NCBI RefSeq assembly: GCF_000012365.1
Contig: NC_007651.1
Span: 1 to 64,000, forward strand
DNA from: Burkholderia thailandensis E264
GTDB lineage: Bacteria; Pseudomonadota; Gammaproteobacteria; Burkholderiales; Burkholderiaceae
DNA: 64,000 nt
Direction: 5' to 3'
The stretch's first letter is position 1. Each line of letters opens with the position of its first letter. The notes below the pieces were generated by a model, which worked only from the letters and a program-made list of their open reading frames with translations, had not been told where the DNA came from and ran no database searches. The position numbers were made by a program, and so were the translations under genes. Positions 28,509 to 37,304 of this stretch are shown here, piece by piece.

Positions 28509-29507
28509 ATGGGCCACGAAGAATTCATGTCCCAGGAGGAGGTGGATGCACTCCTCAAGGGCGTCACGGGCGAAGACGACTCTGCCGACGAACCGGCCGA
28601 GTCGTCCGGCATCCGCCCCTACAACATCGCGACGCAGGAGCGGATCGTCCGCGGCCGGATGCCCGGCCTCGAGATCATCAACGATCGTTTCGCGCGCCTG
28701 CTGCGGATCGGCATCTTCAACTTCATGCGGCGCACGGCGGAGATCTCCGTGAGCCAGGTGAAGGTGCAGAAGTACAGCGAGTTCACCCGCAACCTGCCGA
28801 TTCCGACCAATCTGAACCTCGTGCACGTGAAGCCGCTGCGCGGCACGTCGCTGTTCGTGTTCGATCCGAACCTCGTGTTCTTCGTCGTCGACAACCTGTT
28901 CGGCGGCGACGGGCGTTTCCACACGCGCGTCGAGGGCCGCGACTTCACGGCGACCGAGCAGCGGATCATCGGCAAGCTGCTCAATCTCGTGTTCGAGCAC
29001 TACGCGGTTGCATGGAAAAGCGTGCGGCCGCTGCAGTTCGAGTTCGTGCGCTCGGAGATGCACACGCAGTTCGCGAACGTCGCGACGCCCAACGAGATCG
29101 TGATCGTCACGCAGTTCTCGATCGAGTTCGGGCCGACGGGCGGCACGCTGCACATCTGCATGCCGTACTCGATGATCGAGCCGATCCGCGATGTGCTTTC
29201 CTCGCCGATCCAGGGCGAGGCGCTCGAGGTGGACCGCCGCTGGGTGCGCGTGCTGTCGCAGCAGGTGCAATCGGCGGAAGTGGAACTGGTCGCGGATCTC
29301 GCCGAGGTCCCGACGACGTTCGAGAAGATTCTCAACCTGCGCGCGGGCGACGTGCTGCCGCTCGACATCGCGGATTCGATCACCGCGAAGGTCGACGGCG
29401 TGCCGGTGATGGAGTGCGGTTACGGCATTTTCAATGGCCAGTACGCGTTGCGCGTGCAGAAAATGATCAGCGCAAGCGACACGATGAAGGAAGGTGGATA
29501 TGACTGA
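28509..29507 (+). CDS. fliM: Flagellar motor switch protein FliM
   Basis: 332-residue protein. The N-terminal CheY-P-binding segment (EEFMSQEEVDALLKGV) is followed by the CheC-like middle domain and a C-terminal SpoA domain. It forms the C-ring with FliN and FliG and switches rotation. AAAGGAGC precedes the ATG; fliN overlaps its end by eight bases. Confidence 0.97.
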   Translation: MGHEEFMSQEEVDALLKGVTGEDDSADEPAESSGIRPYNIATQERIVRGRMPGLEIINDRFARLLRIGIFNFMRRTAEISVSQVKVQKYSEFTRNLPIPTNLNLVHVKPLRGTSLFVFDPNLVFFVVDNLFGGDGRFHTRVEGRDFTATEQRIIGKLLNLVFEHYAVAWKSVRPLQFEFVRSEMHTQFANVATPNEIVIVTQFSIEFGPTGGTLHICMPYSMIEPIRDVLSSPIQGEALEVDRRWVRVLSQQVQSAEVELVADLAEVPTTFEKILNLRAGDVLPLDIADSITAKVDGVPVMECGYGIFNGQYALRVQKMISASDTMKEGGYD

Positions 29508-29997
29508 GTTGAACGCGACCCCCGAGGCCGACGGCATCGATGAACAGGCGTTTGCGGACGCCGCGATGAGCGCCGCCGCGGCCGACGGCGCGGCACCCGC
29601 CGCGCCGCAGGAGGAGATGGCGATGGACGACTGGGCGGCCGCGCTCGCCGAGCAGAACCAGCAGCCGATCGAGACGGGCGCGACGGGCGCCGGCGTGTTC
29701 CGGCCGCTGTCGAAGGCCGCGGCGAGCTCGACGCACAACGACATCGACATGATCCTCGACATCCCGGTCAAGATGACGGTCGAGCTCGGCCGCACGAAGA
29801 TCGCGATTCGCAACCTGCTGCAGCTCGCGCAGGGCTCGGTGGTCGAGCTCGACGGGCTCGCCGGCGAGCCGATGGACGTGCTCGTCAACGGCTGCCTGAT
29901 CGCGCAGGGCGAGGTGGTCGTCGTCAACGACAAGTTCGGCATCCGGCTCACCGACATCATCACGCCGTCCGAACGCATCCGGAAGCTGAACCGATGA
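29500..29997 (+). CDS. fliN: Flagellar motor switch protein FliN
   Basis: 165-residue C-ring protein with a variable Ala-rich N-terminus and a C-terminal SpoA domain (DIPVKMTVELGRTKIAIRNLL ... GIRLTDIITPSERIRKL). The ATG at 29500 is preceded by AAGGAAGG; a GTG two codons earlier is possible. The stop overlaps the fliO start (ATGA). Confidence 0.96.
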   Translation: MTELNATPEADGIDEQAFADAAMSAAAADGAAPAAPQEEMAMDDWAAALAEQNQQPIETGATGAGVFRPLSKAAASSTHNDIDMILDIPVKMTVELGRTKIAIRNLLQLAQGSVVELDGLAGEPMDVLVNGCLIAQGEVVVVNDKFGIRLTDIITPSERIRKLNR

Positions 29998-30668
29998 CAC
30001 CGCGCATCGCGCCGTCCGTCTCGCCGTCCGTTTCATTGCGCCGGTCGGCCGCGCGCGCGCTCGCGGCGGCGCCGCGCCGCATGCGTCGCGCGCCCGCTTC
30101 GCTTGCCGCGCTCGCAATCGGCGCGGCGGCGCTGCCCGCATCGGCCGCCGACATGGACGCGGTGAATCACGCGGCGTCGCTCGCATCGGGCGTCGTCGTC
30201 GGCTCGGCCGCGCCGTCGCTCGGCGTCGGCGCGGTGGTGCAGACGCTCGTCGGGCTCGCGGTCGTGATCGGCCTCGTGTTCGGCTGCGCGTGGCTCGCGC
30301 GGCGCTTCGGCTTCCAGCCGCAACGCCGCGGCGGCGCGCTGAAGGTCGTCGCGAGCGTCGCGGTGGGCGGCAAGGAGAGCGCGACCGTCGTCGAGATCGG
30401 CGACACCTGGCTCGTGCTCGGCGTCGCGCCCGGCAACGTGCGCCTGCTGCACACGCTGCCCGCCGGCTCGGCGGGCGTGATCGGCGCACCCGTCGCACCC
30501 GGCGTCGCGCCCGCGGGCGGCGGCCTGCCTCGTGCGCCAGGCGCGCCGGGCGGCACGGCGAGGTCCGGCCCGTTCCCCGAGGGCGCTTCCTTCGGGGCGC
30601 GCTTTCGCGACGCGATGCTCGGCGAGGCCGCGAAGCGTTTCAAGCGCGACGGCGGCAAGGATCGCTGA
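29994..30668 (+). CDS. fliO: Flagellar export assembly protein FliO
   Basis: 224-residue protein with an Arg/Ala-rich leader and apparent signal segment, one strong membrane helix (about residues 80-102) and a cytoplasmic FliO domain ([27 protein letters not shown]). It helps assemble the FliP ring. The Pro/Gly-rich C-terminal tail is typical of the genus. The ATG overlaps the fliN stop. Confidence 0.92.
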   Translation: MTPRIAPSVSPSVSLRRSAARALAAAPRRMRRAPASLAALAIGAAALPASAADMDAVNHAASLASGVVVGSAAPSLGVGAVVQTLVGLAVVIGLVFGCAWLARRFGFQPQRRGGALKVVASVAVGGKESATVVEIGDTWLVLGVAPGNVRLLHTLPAGSAGVIGAPVAPGVAPAGGGLPRAPGAPGGTARSGPFPEGASFGARFRDAMLGEAAKRFKRDGGKDR

Positions 30669-30669
30669 C

Positions 30670-31500
30670 ATGCCGCGCCTTCGTTTCGTCGCGCCGCGCG
30701 CGGATGCCGCCGCACGCGCCCACTCCGACAGCCGTTCGATGAAAACCGCTTTCCTGCGCGGCGCCGCACGCTGGCTGCCCGCCATCCTGATCGGCCTCGC
30801 GCCCGCGCTCGCGTGCGCGCAGGCGGCCGGCCTGCCGGCGTTCAACTCCGCGCCGGGCCCGAACGGCGGCACGACCTACTCGCTGAGCGTGCAGACGATG
30901 CTGCTGCTCACGATGCTGTCGTTCCTGCCCGCGATGCTGCTGATGATGACGAGCTTCACGCGGATCATCATCGTGCTGTCGCTGCTGCGGCAGGCGATCG
31001 GCACCGCGTCGACGCCGCCGAACCAGGTGCTCGTCGGCCTCGCGCTCTTCCTCACGTTGTTCGTGATGTCGCCCGTGCTCGATAAGGCTTACACCGACGC
31101 GTACAAGCCGTTTTCCGAAGGCACGCTGCAGATGGACCAGGCGGTGCAGCGCGGCACCGCGCCCTTCAAGACGTTCATGCTCAAGCAGACGCGCGAGACC
31201 GATCTCGCGCTGTTCGCGAAGATCTCGAAGGCCGCGCCGATGCAGGGGCCGGAGGACGTGCCGCTGTCGCTGCTCGTGCCCGCGTTCGTCACGAGCGAGC
31301 TGAAGACGGGCTTCCAGATCGGCTTCACGATCTTCATCCCGTTCCTCATCATCGACATGGTCGTCGCGAGCGTGCTGATGTCGATGGGGATGATGATGGT
31401 GTCGCCCGCGACGGTGTCGCTGCCGTTCAAGCTGATGCTGTTCGTGCTCGTCGACGGCTGGCAACTGCTGATCGGCTCGCTCGCGCAGAGCTTCACCTAG
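30670..31500 (+). CDS. fliP: Flagellar export gate protein FliP
   Basis: 276 residues from the ATG directly after fliO, or 253 from the internal ATG at 30739 ([13 protein letters not shown]), which would begin with a clean signal peptide as FliP does. The upstream start has a plausible AAGGA; the internal one has none visible. The conserved core is unmistakable ([42 protein letters not shown]). FliP pentamers form the core of the export gate with FliQ and FliR. Confidence 0.95.
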   Translation: MPRLRFVAPRADAAARAHSDSRSMKTAFLRGAARWLPAILIGLAPALACAQAAGLPAFNSAPGPNGGTTYSLSVQTMLLLTMLSFLPAMLLMMTSFTRIIIVLSLLRQAIGTASTPPNQVLVGLALFLTLFVMSPVLDKAYTDAYKPFSEGTLQMDQAVQRGTAPFKTFMLKQTRETDLALFAKISKAAPMQGPEDVPLSLLVPAFVTSELKTGFQIGFTIFIPFLIIDMVVASVLMSMGMMMVSPATVSLPFKLMLFVLVDGWQLLIGSLAQSFT

Positions 31501-31525
31501 ACCCGGTTGATCGAGGAGAGTCGAG

Positions 31526-31798
31526 ATGACCCCCGAAAACGTCATGACGCTCGCGCATCAGGCGATGTACATCGGCCTGCTGCTCGCCGCGCCGCTGTTG
31601 CTCGTCGCGCTCGCGGTCGGGCTCGTCGTCAGCCTGTTCCAGGCGGCGACGCAGATCAACGAGGCGACGCTGTCGTTCATCCCGAAGCTGCTCGCGGTCG
31701 CGGCGACGATGGTGATCGCCGGGCCGTGGATGCTGTCGACGATGCTCGACTACCTGCGCGAGATCCTGCTGCGCGTCGCGACGCTCGGCGCGGGCTGA
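31526..31798 (+). CDS. fliQ: Flagellar export gate protein FliQ
   Basis: 90-residue two-helix membrane protein with the family pattern LVALAVGLVVSLFQAATQINEATLSFIPKL. It packs around FliP/FliR in the export gate. GAGGAGAG lies upstream of the ATG. Confidence 0.96.
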   Translation: MTPENVMTLAHQAMYIGLLLAAPLLLVALAVGLVVSLFQAATQINEATLSFIPKLLAVAATMVIAGPWMLSTMLDYLREILLRVATLGAG

Positions 31799-31910
31799 CG
31801 CCGCTTCTTCGCGCGGCGCGCTCGTCCGTCTCGCCCGCTCCGCTCGATTCGTTCGATCCATCCGATCCGTCGGCCTGCTCCGCCCCCGCCCTCGTCTCCA
31901 TCTCCGATCG

Positions 31911-32693
31911 ATGTTCTCCGTCACCTACGCGCAACTGAACGGATGGCTCACGGCCTTCCTGTGGCCGTTCGTGCGGATGCTCGCGCTCGTCGCGCTCGCG
32001 CCGGTGACAGGCCACCGCGCGACGCCCGTGCGCGTGAAGATCGGGCTCGCGGGCTTCATGGCGCTCGTCGTCGCGCCGACGCTGCCGCCGATGCCCGCAG
32101 CCACCGTGTTCTCCGCGCAGGGCGTGTGGATCATCGTCAACCAGTTCCTGATCGGCGCGGCGCTCGGCTTCACGATGCAGATCGTGTTCGCGGCGGTCGA
32201 GGCGGCGGGCGACATCATCGGCCTGTCGATGGGGCTCGGCTTCGCGACCTTCTTCGATCCGCATTCGAGCGGCGCGACGCCCGTGATGGGGCGCTTCCTG
32301 AATGCGGTCGCGATCCTCGCGTTTCTCGCGTTCGACGGGCATCTGCAGGTGTTCGCCGTGCTCGTCGACTCGTTCAGGCTCGTGCCGATCTCGGCCGACC
32401 TGCTGCGCGCGGCCGGCTGGCAGACGCTCGTGGCATTCGGCTCGGCGATTTTCGAGATGGGGCTGTTGCTCGCGCTGCCCGTCGTCGCGGCGCTGCTGAT
32501 CGCGAACCTCGCGCTCGGCATCCTGAACCGCGCGGCGCCGCAGATCGGGATCTTCCAGGTCGGCTTTCCGGTGACGATGCTCGTCGGCCTGCTGCTCGTC
32601 CAGTTGATGGCGCCGAACCTGATTCCGTTCGTCGGGCGGCTGTTCGATACCGGCGTCGATTTCGTCGGGCGCGTTGCGGCCGGCATGCGTTGA
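31911..32693 (+). CDS. fliR: Flagellar export gate protein FliR
   Basis: 260-residue polytopic protein with the FliR/SpaR pattern (VEAAGDIIGLSMGLGFATFFDP; MAPNLIPFVGRLFDTG). One copy joins five FliP in the export gate. The 112 bases before it are T/C-rich with no clear ribosome-binding site, so the start is slightly uncertain. It is the last gene of the operon and converges with merR. Confidence 0.95.
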   Translation: MFSVTYAQLNGWLTAFLWPFVRMLALVALAPVTGHRATPVRVKIGLAGFMALVVAPTLPPMPAATVFSAQGVWIIVNQFLIGAALGFTMQIVFAAVEAAGDIIGLSMGLGFATFFDPHSSGATPVMGRFLNAVAILAFLAFDGHLQVFAVLVDSFRLVPISADLLRAAGWQTLVAFGSAIFEMGLLLALPVVAALLIANLALGILNRAAPQIGIFQVGFPVTMLVGLLLVQLMAPNLIPFVGRLFDTGVDFVGRVAAGMR

Positions 32694-32826
32694 GCGGCGG
32701 CATGCAGGCGGCCGGCATGCGCGCCGGCTCCGGTATCGGCCGATCGCGCTGCAACGCCCGCCGGCGTTTGCCGTCCGGCGCGGGTCGCGGCCACCCGGCC
32801 GTGGCCCGCCGGCGATGCCCGTCGGC

Positions 32827-33258
32827 CTAACCGCGCGGTAGCGACGGCGGGGCCTTCTTCGCCCGGCGCGCGTCCGATGCGGCACGCAAAATCCGCTGGA
32901 ACTTCGGGCATTCCATGTGGCTCGGCGCGGTGCACGCGGCCGCGTGCCGCAAGCCGTCGCGCATCGAGATCAGCTTGCGGATCGTTCCGTCGAGCTCGTC
33001 CGCCTTCGCGGCGAGCGTCGCACGGTCGATGCTTGGCCGCCCTTGCGCGTCGAACATCGACGTGATCTCGTCGAGCGAAAAGCCCGCCGCGCGCCCGAGC
33101 GCGATCAGCGCGAGCCGCTCGAGCACGCGCGCATCGAACGTGCGGCGCAGCCCGCGCCTGCCCGTCGACGCGATCAGCCCCTTCTCCTCGTAGTACCGCA
33201 GCGCCGACGCGGGCACGCCGGAGCGCCGCGCGACCTCGGCAATATCCAGGTTTCCCAC
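32827..33258 (-). CDS. MerR-family transcriptional regulator
   Basis: 143-residue protein with the MerR winged helix at the N-terminus (IAEVARRSGVPASALRYYEEKGLI), a dimerisation helix and a short effector tail with cysteines in the pattern C-X8-C (ACTAPSHMECP). That tail is unlike the four-cysteine cluster of SoxR. I start at GTG 33258, because the frame upstream runs antisense through the methyltransferase. It is divergent from the methyltransferase, with a SoxR-box-like dyad in the short gap. Confidence 0.88.
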   Translation of the reverse strand: MGNLDIAEVARRSGVPASALRYYEEKGLIASTGRRGLRRTFDARVLERLALIALGRAAGFSLDEITSMFDAQGRPSIDRATLAAKADELDGTIRKLISMRDGLRHAAACTAPSHMECPKFQRILRAASDARRAKKAPPSLPRG

Positions 33259-33262
33259 GCGC

Positions 33263-33293
33263 TTGACCTCAAGTGGACTTGAATTGGCACAGT
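33263..33293 (+). promoter_or_regulatory. MerR-type operator with stretched promoter spacer
   Basis: TTGACC (33263-33268) is followed by a perfect dyad TCAAGT-GG-ACTTGA (33269-33282). A weak -10 candidate CACAGT (33288-33293) lies after a 19-base spacer. MerR-family activators bind a dyad within such an over-long spacer; the half-sites resemble those of the soxS promoter. Confidence 0.6.
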
Positions 33294-33333
33294 GTAGCTC
33301 CGGCCTCTCGAAGGCATGCACTGGAGAATGGCG

Positions 33334-34233
33334 ATGAACGTCACGGATCGCAACGACGACGTGGACAACACAGACAGCGGACAAGCGGCGCACTGGAACG
33401 GCCGAGCGGGGCGCGCGTGGGTCGACGCGCAGCAGGTGCTCGACCGGATGTTCGAGCCGTTCGCGCAACGGCTCGTGGAGGCGGCCCGCGCGGGCGGCGG
33501 GCGGCACGTGCTCGACGTCGGCTGCGGCGCGGGCGCGACGACGCTCGCCGCCGCGCGCATGCTGGGCGAGCGCGGCCGCTGCGTCGGCGTCGATGTGTCG
33601 CGGCCGCTGATCGCCGCCGCGCGCGGCCGCGCCGAGCGCGAACGCGTGCCGGCGCGCTTCGTGCGCGCCGATGCGCAGACGCACGCGTTCGTGCCGGCGA
33701 GCTTCGATACCATCATCTCGCGCTTCGGCGTGATGTTCTTCGAAAACGCCGTCGACGCGTTCGCGAACCTGCTGCGCGCCGCGACGTCCGATGCGTCGCT
33801 CGCGTTCGTCGCCTGGCGCGGCGCGGCGGAAAACCCGTTCATGACGACGGCCGAGCGCGCGGCCGCGCCGCTGCTGCCGAATTTGCCCGCCCGGCAGCCG
33901 GACGCACCCGGGCAATTCTTCTTCGGCGACAGGCGGCGAATCGAAACCGTCCTCGCCCAGAGCGGCTGGTGCGGCGTCGACGTGCGGCCGATCGATGTCG
34001 AATGCACGCTGCCCGAGCGCGAGCTGATCGGCCATTTCAGCCGGCTCGGCCCGGTCGGGCAGATGTTCGCGGACCTCGACGAGCCGACCCGCGCGCGGCT
34101 CGTCGATACGGTGCGCGCCGCGTTCGATCCGTACGTGCGCGGCGACGACGTGCGCTTCACGGCCGCGTGCTGGCTCGTCAACGCGCGATCGCCGGTGAAG
34201 TGGTCGGCGCGCAAGGAGGCCGTCGGCGTCTGA
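33334..34233 (+). CDS. SAM-dependent class I methyltransferase
   Basis: 299-residue methyltransferase with motif I VLDVGCGAGATTL (about residues 62-74), the acidic loop VGVDVS and a post-motif ISRFGVMFF. It belongs to the UbiE/Methyltransf_25-like group; the substrate is unknown. The ATG at 33334 is preferred, with GGAGA six bases upstream; in-frame ATGs at 33316 and 33328 are alternatives. It is divergent from merR and probably activated by it. Confidence 0.85.
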   Translation: MNVTDRNDDVDNTDSGQAAHWNGRAGRAWVDAQQVLDRMFEPFAQRLVEAARAGGGRHVLDVGCGAGATTLAAARMLGERGRCVGVDVSRPLIAAARGRAERERVPARFVRADAQTHAFVPASFDTIISRFGVMFFENAVDAFANLLRAATSDASLAFVAWRGAAENPFMTTAERAAAPLLPNLPARQPDAPGQFFFGDRRRIETVLAQSGWCGVDVRPIDVECTLPERELIGHFSRLGPVGQMFADLDEPTRARLVDTVRAAFDPYVRGDDVRFTAACWLVNARSPVKWSARKEAVGV

Positions 34234-34385
34234 CGCGCTCGCGGCTGCCGCCTGAGCGCCCGTGATCGGCACGGGCGCGAAGCGGCGCATCTGCCGCGGG
34301 GCTTTCGCGTTGCTGGAAAACCCCTAATAGAATGCCGCGCCCGCGAAAGGTTGCGGAAGGTTTCGTCTCCCTATACTCGTCTCGA

Positions 34386-34402
34386 CGATGCATCTAGCAT
34401 CG
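34386..34402 (+). repeat. Small hairpin in the ABC-transporter leader
   Basis: CGATGC-ATCTA-GCATCG, perfect 6-bp arms, between a TATACT -10 candidate (34372-34377) and the ATG of the substrate-binding gene. A role in the leader RNA is possible but unproven. Confidence 0.4.
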
Positions 34403-34431
34403 CTTCATACAGACAATATTGGAGACTCCCG

Positions 34432-35445
34432 ATGCGTACCACTCTTCGCGCGCTCAGCCTGGCTGCGGTCGCGGCCGGCCTGTCCTTCGGCTTCGCTGCG
34501 CAGCCCGCTTTCGCCGACGACGGCGGCAAGATCACGATCATGGTGGGCGGCATCACGAAGCTCATCTACCTGCCCGCACGCCTCACGCAGGAGCTCGGCT
34601 ACTTCAAGGCCGAAGGCCTCGATGTCGAGCTGCAATCGCAGCCGGCGGGCGTCGACGCGGAAAACGAACTGCTCGCGGGCGCGGTGCAGGGCGTAGTCGG
34701 CTTCTATGATCATACGATCGACCTGCAGAGCAAGGGCAAGGACGTGAAGGCGATCGCCGTGCTCGGCCAGGTGCCGGGCGAGGTCGAGATGGTGTCGACG
34801 AAGGCCGCGGGCGCGATCAAGTCGATGGCCGACGTGAAGGGCAAGACGCTCGGCGTGACGGGCCTCGGTTCGTCGACGAGCTTCCTCACGCAGTACCTCG
34901 CGCAGCAGCACGGGATCTCGGCGAGCCAGTACACGATGCTGCCCGTCGGCGCCGATGCGAGCTTCATCGCGGCCGTCAAGCAAGGCCGCATCGATGCGGG
35001 GATGACGACCGAGCCCACCGTGTCGGTGCTCGAGAAGAACGGCGACGCGAAGGCGCTCGTCGATCTGCGCACGCTCGACGGCACGCGCGCCGCGCTCGGC
35101 GGCACGTATCCGGCGGCGAGCCTGTACGTGCAATCCGCATGGGCCGACACGCACAAGGCGCAGGCGACGAAGCTCGCGCATGCGTTCGCCCGCACGATGC
35201 AGTTCATCCACACGCACAGCGCGGAAGAGATCGCCGCGAAGATGCCGGCCGATTACCAGAAGGACAAGGCGCTCTACGTGAGGGCGCTGAAGGCGTCCCT
35301 GCCGATGTATACGCCCGACGGCAAGATGCCCGCCGACGGCCCGGCGACGGTGCTCAAGGTGCTGTCCGCGTTCAATCCGTCGGTGAAGGGCAAGCACATC
35401 GATCTGTCGAAGACCTATACGAACGATTTCGTGAACGCGAAATGA
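34432..35445 (+). CDS. ABC transporter substrate-binding protein, NMT1/SsuA-like
   Basis: 337-residue periplasmic binding protein with a signal peptide (cleaved after PAFA, about residue 28) and the NMT1/THI5-type fold seen in nitrate, sulfonate/taurine and pyrimidine-precursor transporters (ITKLIYLPARLTQELGYFKAEGLDVEL). TTGGAGA precedes the ATG. It is followed by its ATPase and permease. The substrate cannot be fixed from sequence. Confidence 0.9.
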   Translation: MRTTLRALSLAAVAAGLSFGFAAQPAFADDGGKITIMVGGITKLIYLPARLTQELGYFKAEGLDVELQSQPAGVDAENELLAGAVQGVVGFYDHTIDLQSKGKDVKAIAVLGQVPGEVEMVSTKAAGAIKSMADVKGKTLGVTGLGSSTSFLTQYLAQQHGISASQYTMLPVGADASFIAAVKQGRIDAGMTTEPTVSVLEKNGDAKALVDLRTLDGTRAALGGTYPAASLYVQSAWADTHKAQATKLAHAFARTMQFIHTHSAEEIAAKMPADYQKDKALYVRALKASLPMYTPDGKMPADGPATVLKVLSAFNPSVKGKHIDLSKTYTNDFVNAK

Positions 35446-35551
35446 ACGCGAATTGAGCCCCGCGAACGCCGCGCGGCCAGTTTTGAACCAGGCTCTCGAG
35501 GGCCGCCGGCGCCGCACGGGCGGCGCCGGTTCCGATGCAGGACTTCTAGCG

Positions 35552-36349
35552 ATGAATCAACATGTTCCGGCCCATGCGCCCGCGATCGAGTTTCGCAACG
35601 TGTCGTGCCGCTTCATCTCGCCGGACGGCCGTGCAACCGTCGCGCTGCACGACTTCACGATGTCGGTTGCGCGCGGCGAGTTCGTCGCGGTCGTCGGCCC
35701 GACGGGCTGCGGCAAATCGACGACGCTCAATCTGATCACGGGGCTGCTCAAGCCCGTGTCGGGCGAGGTGCGCGTGATGGGCAAGCCCGTCGACGGCATC
35801 GATCCGCGGATCGGCTTCGTGTTCCAGGCCGACGCGGTGTTTCCGTGGCGCACGGTGATCGACAACGTCGCGGCGGGGCCGCTCTTTCGCGGCCGCTCGA
35901 AGGAGTCCGCGTACGCGCAGGCGGAGGAATGGATTCGCCGCGTCGGGCTCGCGAAATTCGCGAAGCATTACCCGCATCAGTTGTCGGGCGGGATGCGAAA
36001 GCGCGTCGCGCTCGCGCAGACGTTCATCAACCAGCCCGAGATCCTGCTGATGGACGAGCCGTTTTCCGCGCTCGACATGCAGACGCGCACGCTGATGCAG
36101 GACGAGCTGCTGCAGCTCTGGTCGGCGAACAAGGGCTCCGTCGTGTTCGTCACGCACGATCTCGAGGAGGCGATCGCGCTCGCGGACCGCGTGTTCGTGC
36201 TGACGTCGCGCCCGGCGACGCTCAAGCGCGTGTACGAGATCGACCTGCCGCGCCCGCGCGTCACGTCCGAAGTGCGCTATGAGCACCGCTTCATCGAAAT
36301 CTCGAAGGACATTTGGCACGACCTGCGCGAAGAAGTGCAGATCGGATAA
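35552..36349 (+). CDS. ABC transporter ATP-binding protein, SsuB/TauB-like
   Basis: 265-residue ATPase with Walker A GPTGCGKST, signature LSGGM, Walker B ILLMDEPFSALD and the H-loop VTHDLEEA. I start at ATG 35552 (MNQHVPAHAPAIEF); the frame is open to 35453 without homology-like content. It energises the permease encoded next. Confidence 0.94.
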   Translation: MNQHVPAHAPAIEFRNVSCRFISPDGRATVALHDFTMSVARGEFVAVVGPTGCGKSTTLNLITGLLKPVSGEVRVMGKPVDGIDPRIGFVFQADAVFPWRTVIDNVAAGPLFRGRSKESAYAQAEEWIRRVGLAKFAKHYPHQLSGGMRKRVALAQTFINQPEILLMDEPFSALDMQTRTLMQDELLQLWSANKGSVVFVTHDLEEAIALADRVFVLTSRPATLKRVYEIDLPRPRVTSEVRYEHRFIEISKDIWHDLREEVQIG

Positions 36350-36370
36350 ACAGAAAAGAAGGATTGGAGC

Positions 36371-37228
36371 ATGACTGACATGACGCTTCCGACGCCGCTT
36401 GGCACCACCCCCTCGCTCGAAGACGACGAGCGCGCCGCGCAGAGCCGTTTGCGGCGGCGCCGGCAACTGATCGTCGGGTTGCGCATCGCGGTGCTCGTCG
36501 TCGCGCTGGGCGGCTGGGAGATCGCCGCGCGCTTCAAGTGGATCGACCCGTTCTTCTTCTCGATGCCGTCGCTGATCGCCGCGCAGATCCAGGACTGGTT
36601 CGTCAACGGCACGTCGCAGGGCCCGCTGCTGCTGCAGGTGTGGGTGACGCTCGAGGAGACGATCGCGGGCTTTCTGATCGGCTCGGTCGCGGGCATCTTC
36701 TGCGGGATCGTGCTCGGGCGCAACAAGCTGCTCGCCGACGTGTTCGGGCTCTACATCCAGATCGCGAACTCGATTCCGCGCGTCGTGCTCGGCTCGATAT
36801 TCGTGATCGCGCTCGGCCTCGGGATGGCGTCGAAGATCGCGCTCGCCGTCGTGATGGTGTTCTTCGTCGTGTTCGGCAACGCGTTTCAGGGCGTGCGCGA
36901 AGCGGACCGCTACCTGATCGCGAATGCGCAGATCCTCGGCGCGTCGCGCCGGCAGATCACGACCTCCGTCGTGATTCCGTCCGCGCTCAGCTGGATTCTC
37001 GCGAGCCTGCACGTGAGCTTCGGCTTCGCGCTCGTCGGCGCGGTCGTCGGGGAATTTCTGGGTTCCAAGCAGGGCATCGGCCTGCTAATCTCGACCGCAC
37101 AGGGCGCGTTCAACGCGAGCGGCGTGTTCGCCGCGATGATCGTGCTCGCCGTCGTGGCGCTCGCCGCCGACTTCCTGCTGACCCGGCTCGAGAAGCGGCT
37201 GCTGAAGTGGCGGCCCGCCGCGTTCTGA
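36371..37228 (+). CDS. ABC transporter permease, SsuC/TauC-like
   Basis: 285-residue BPD-type permease with about six membrane segments and an EAA-type cytoplasmic loop (EADRYLIANAQILGASRRQ). The long hydrophilic N-terminus is common in nitrate/sulfonate-type permeases. Preceded by AAGGATTGGAG. It is the last gene of the transporter operon; a strong terminator follows. Confidence 0.93.
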   Translation: MTDMTLPTPLGTTPSLEDDERAAQSRLRRRRQLIVGLRIAVLVVALGGWEIAARFKWIDPFFFSMPSLIAAQIQDWFVNGTSQGPLLLQVWVTLEETIAGFLIGSVAGIFCGIVLGRNKLLADVFGLYIQIANSIPRVVLGSIFVIALGLGMASKIALAVVMVFFVVFGNAFQGVREADRYLIANAQILGASRRQITTSVVIPSALSWILASLHVSFGFALVGAVVGEFLGSKQGIGLLISTAQGAFNASGVFAAMIVLAVVALAADFLLTRLEKRLLKWRPAAF

Positions 37229-37240
37229 AGACGATGCATC

Positions 37241-37278
37241 AACGAAACGGCGCATCTTCGGTGCGCCGTTTCGTTTTC
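37241..37278 (+). terminator. Rho-independent terminator after the ABC transporter operon
   Basis: A perfect 14-bp stem AACGAAACGGCGCA / TGCGCCGTTTCGTT with a 7-base loop and a short T-run. It separates the transporter genes from the downstream two-component genes, which therefore need their own promoter or read-through. Confidence 0.88.
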
Positions 37279-37304
37279 GGGCCGGAGTTTGGAGGGATAA
37301 CGGC

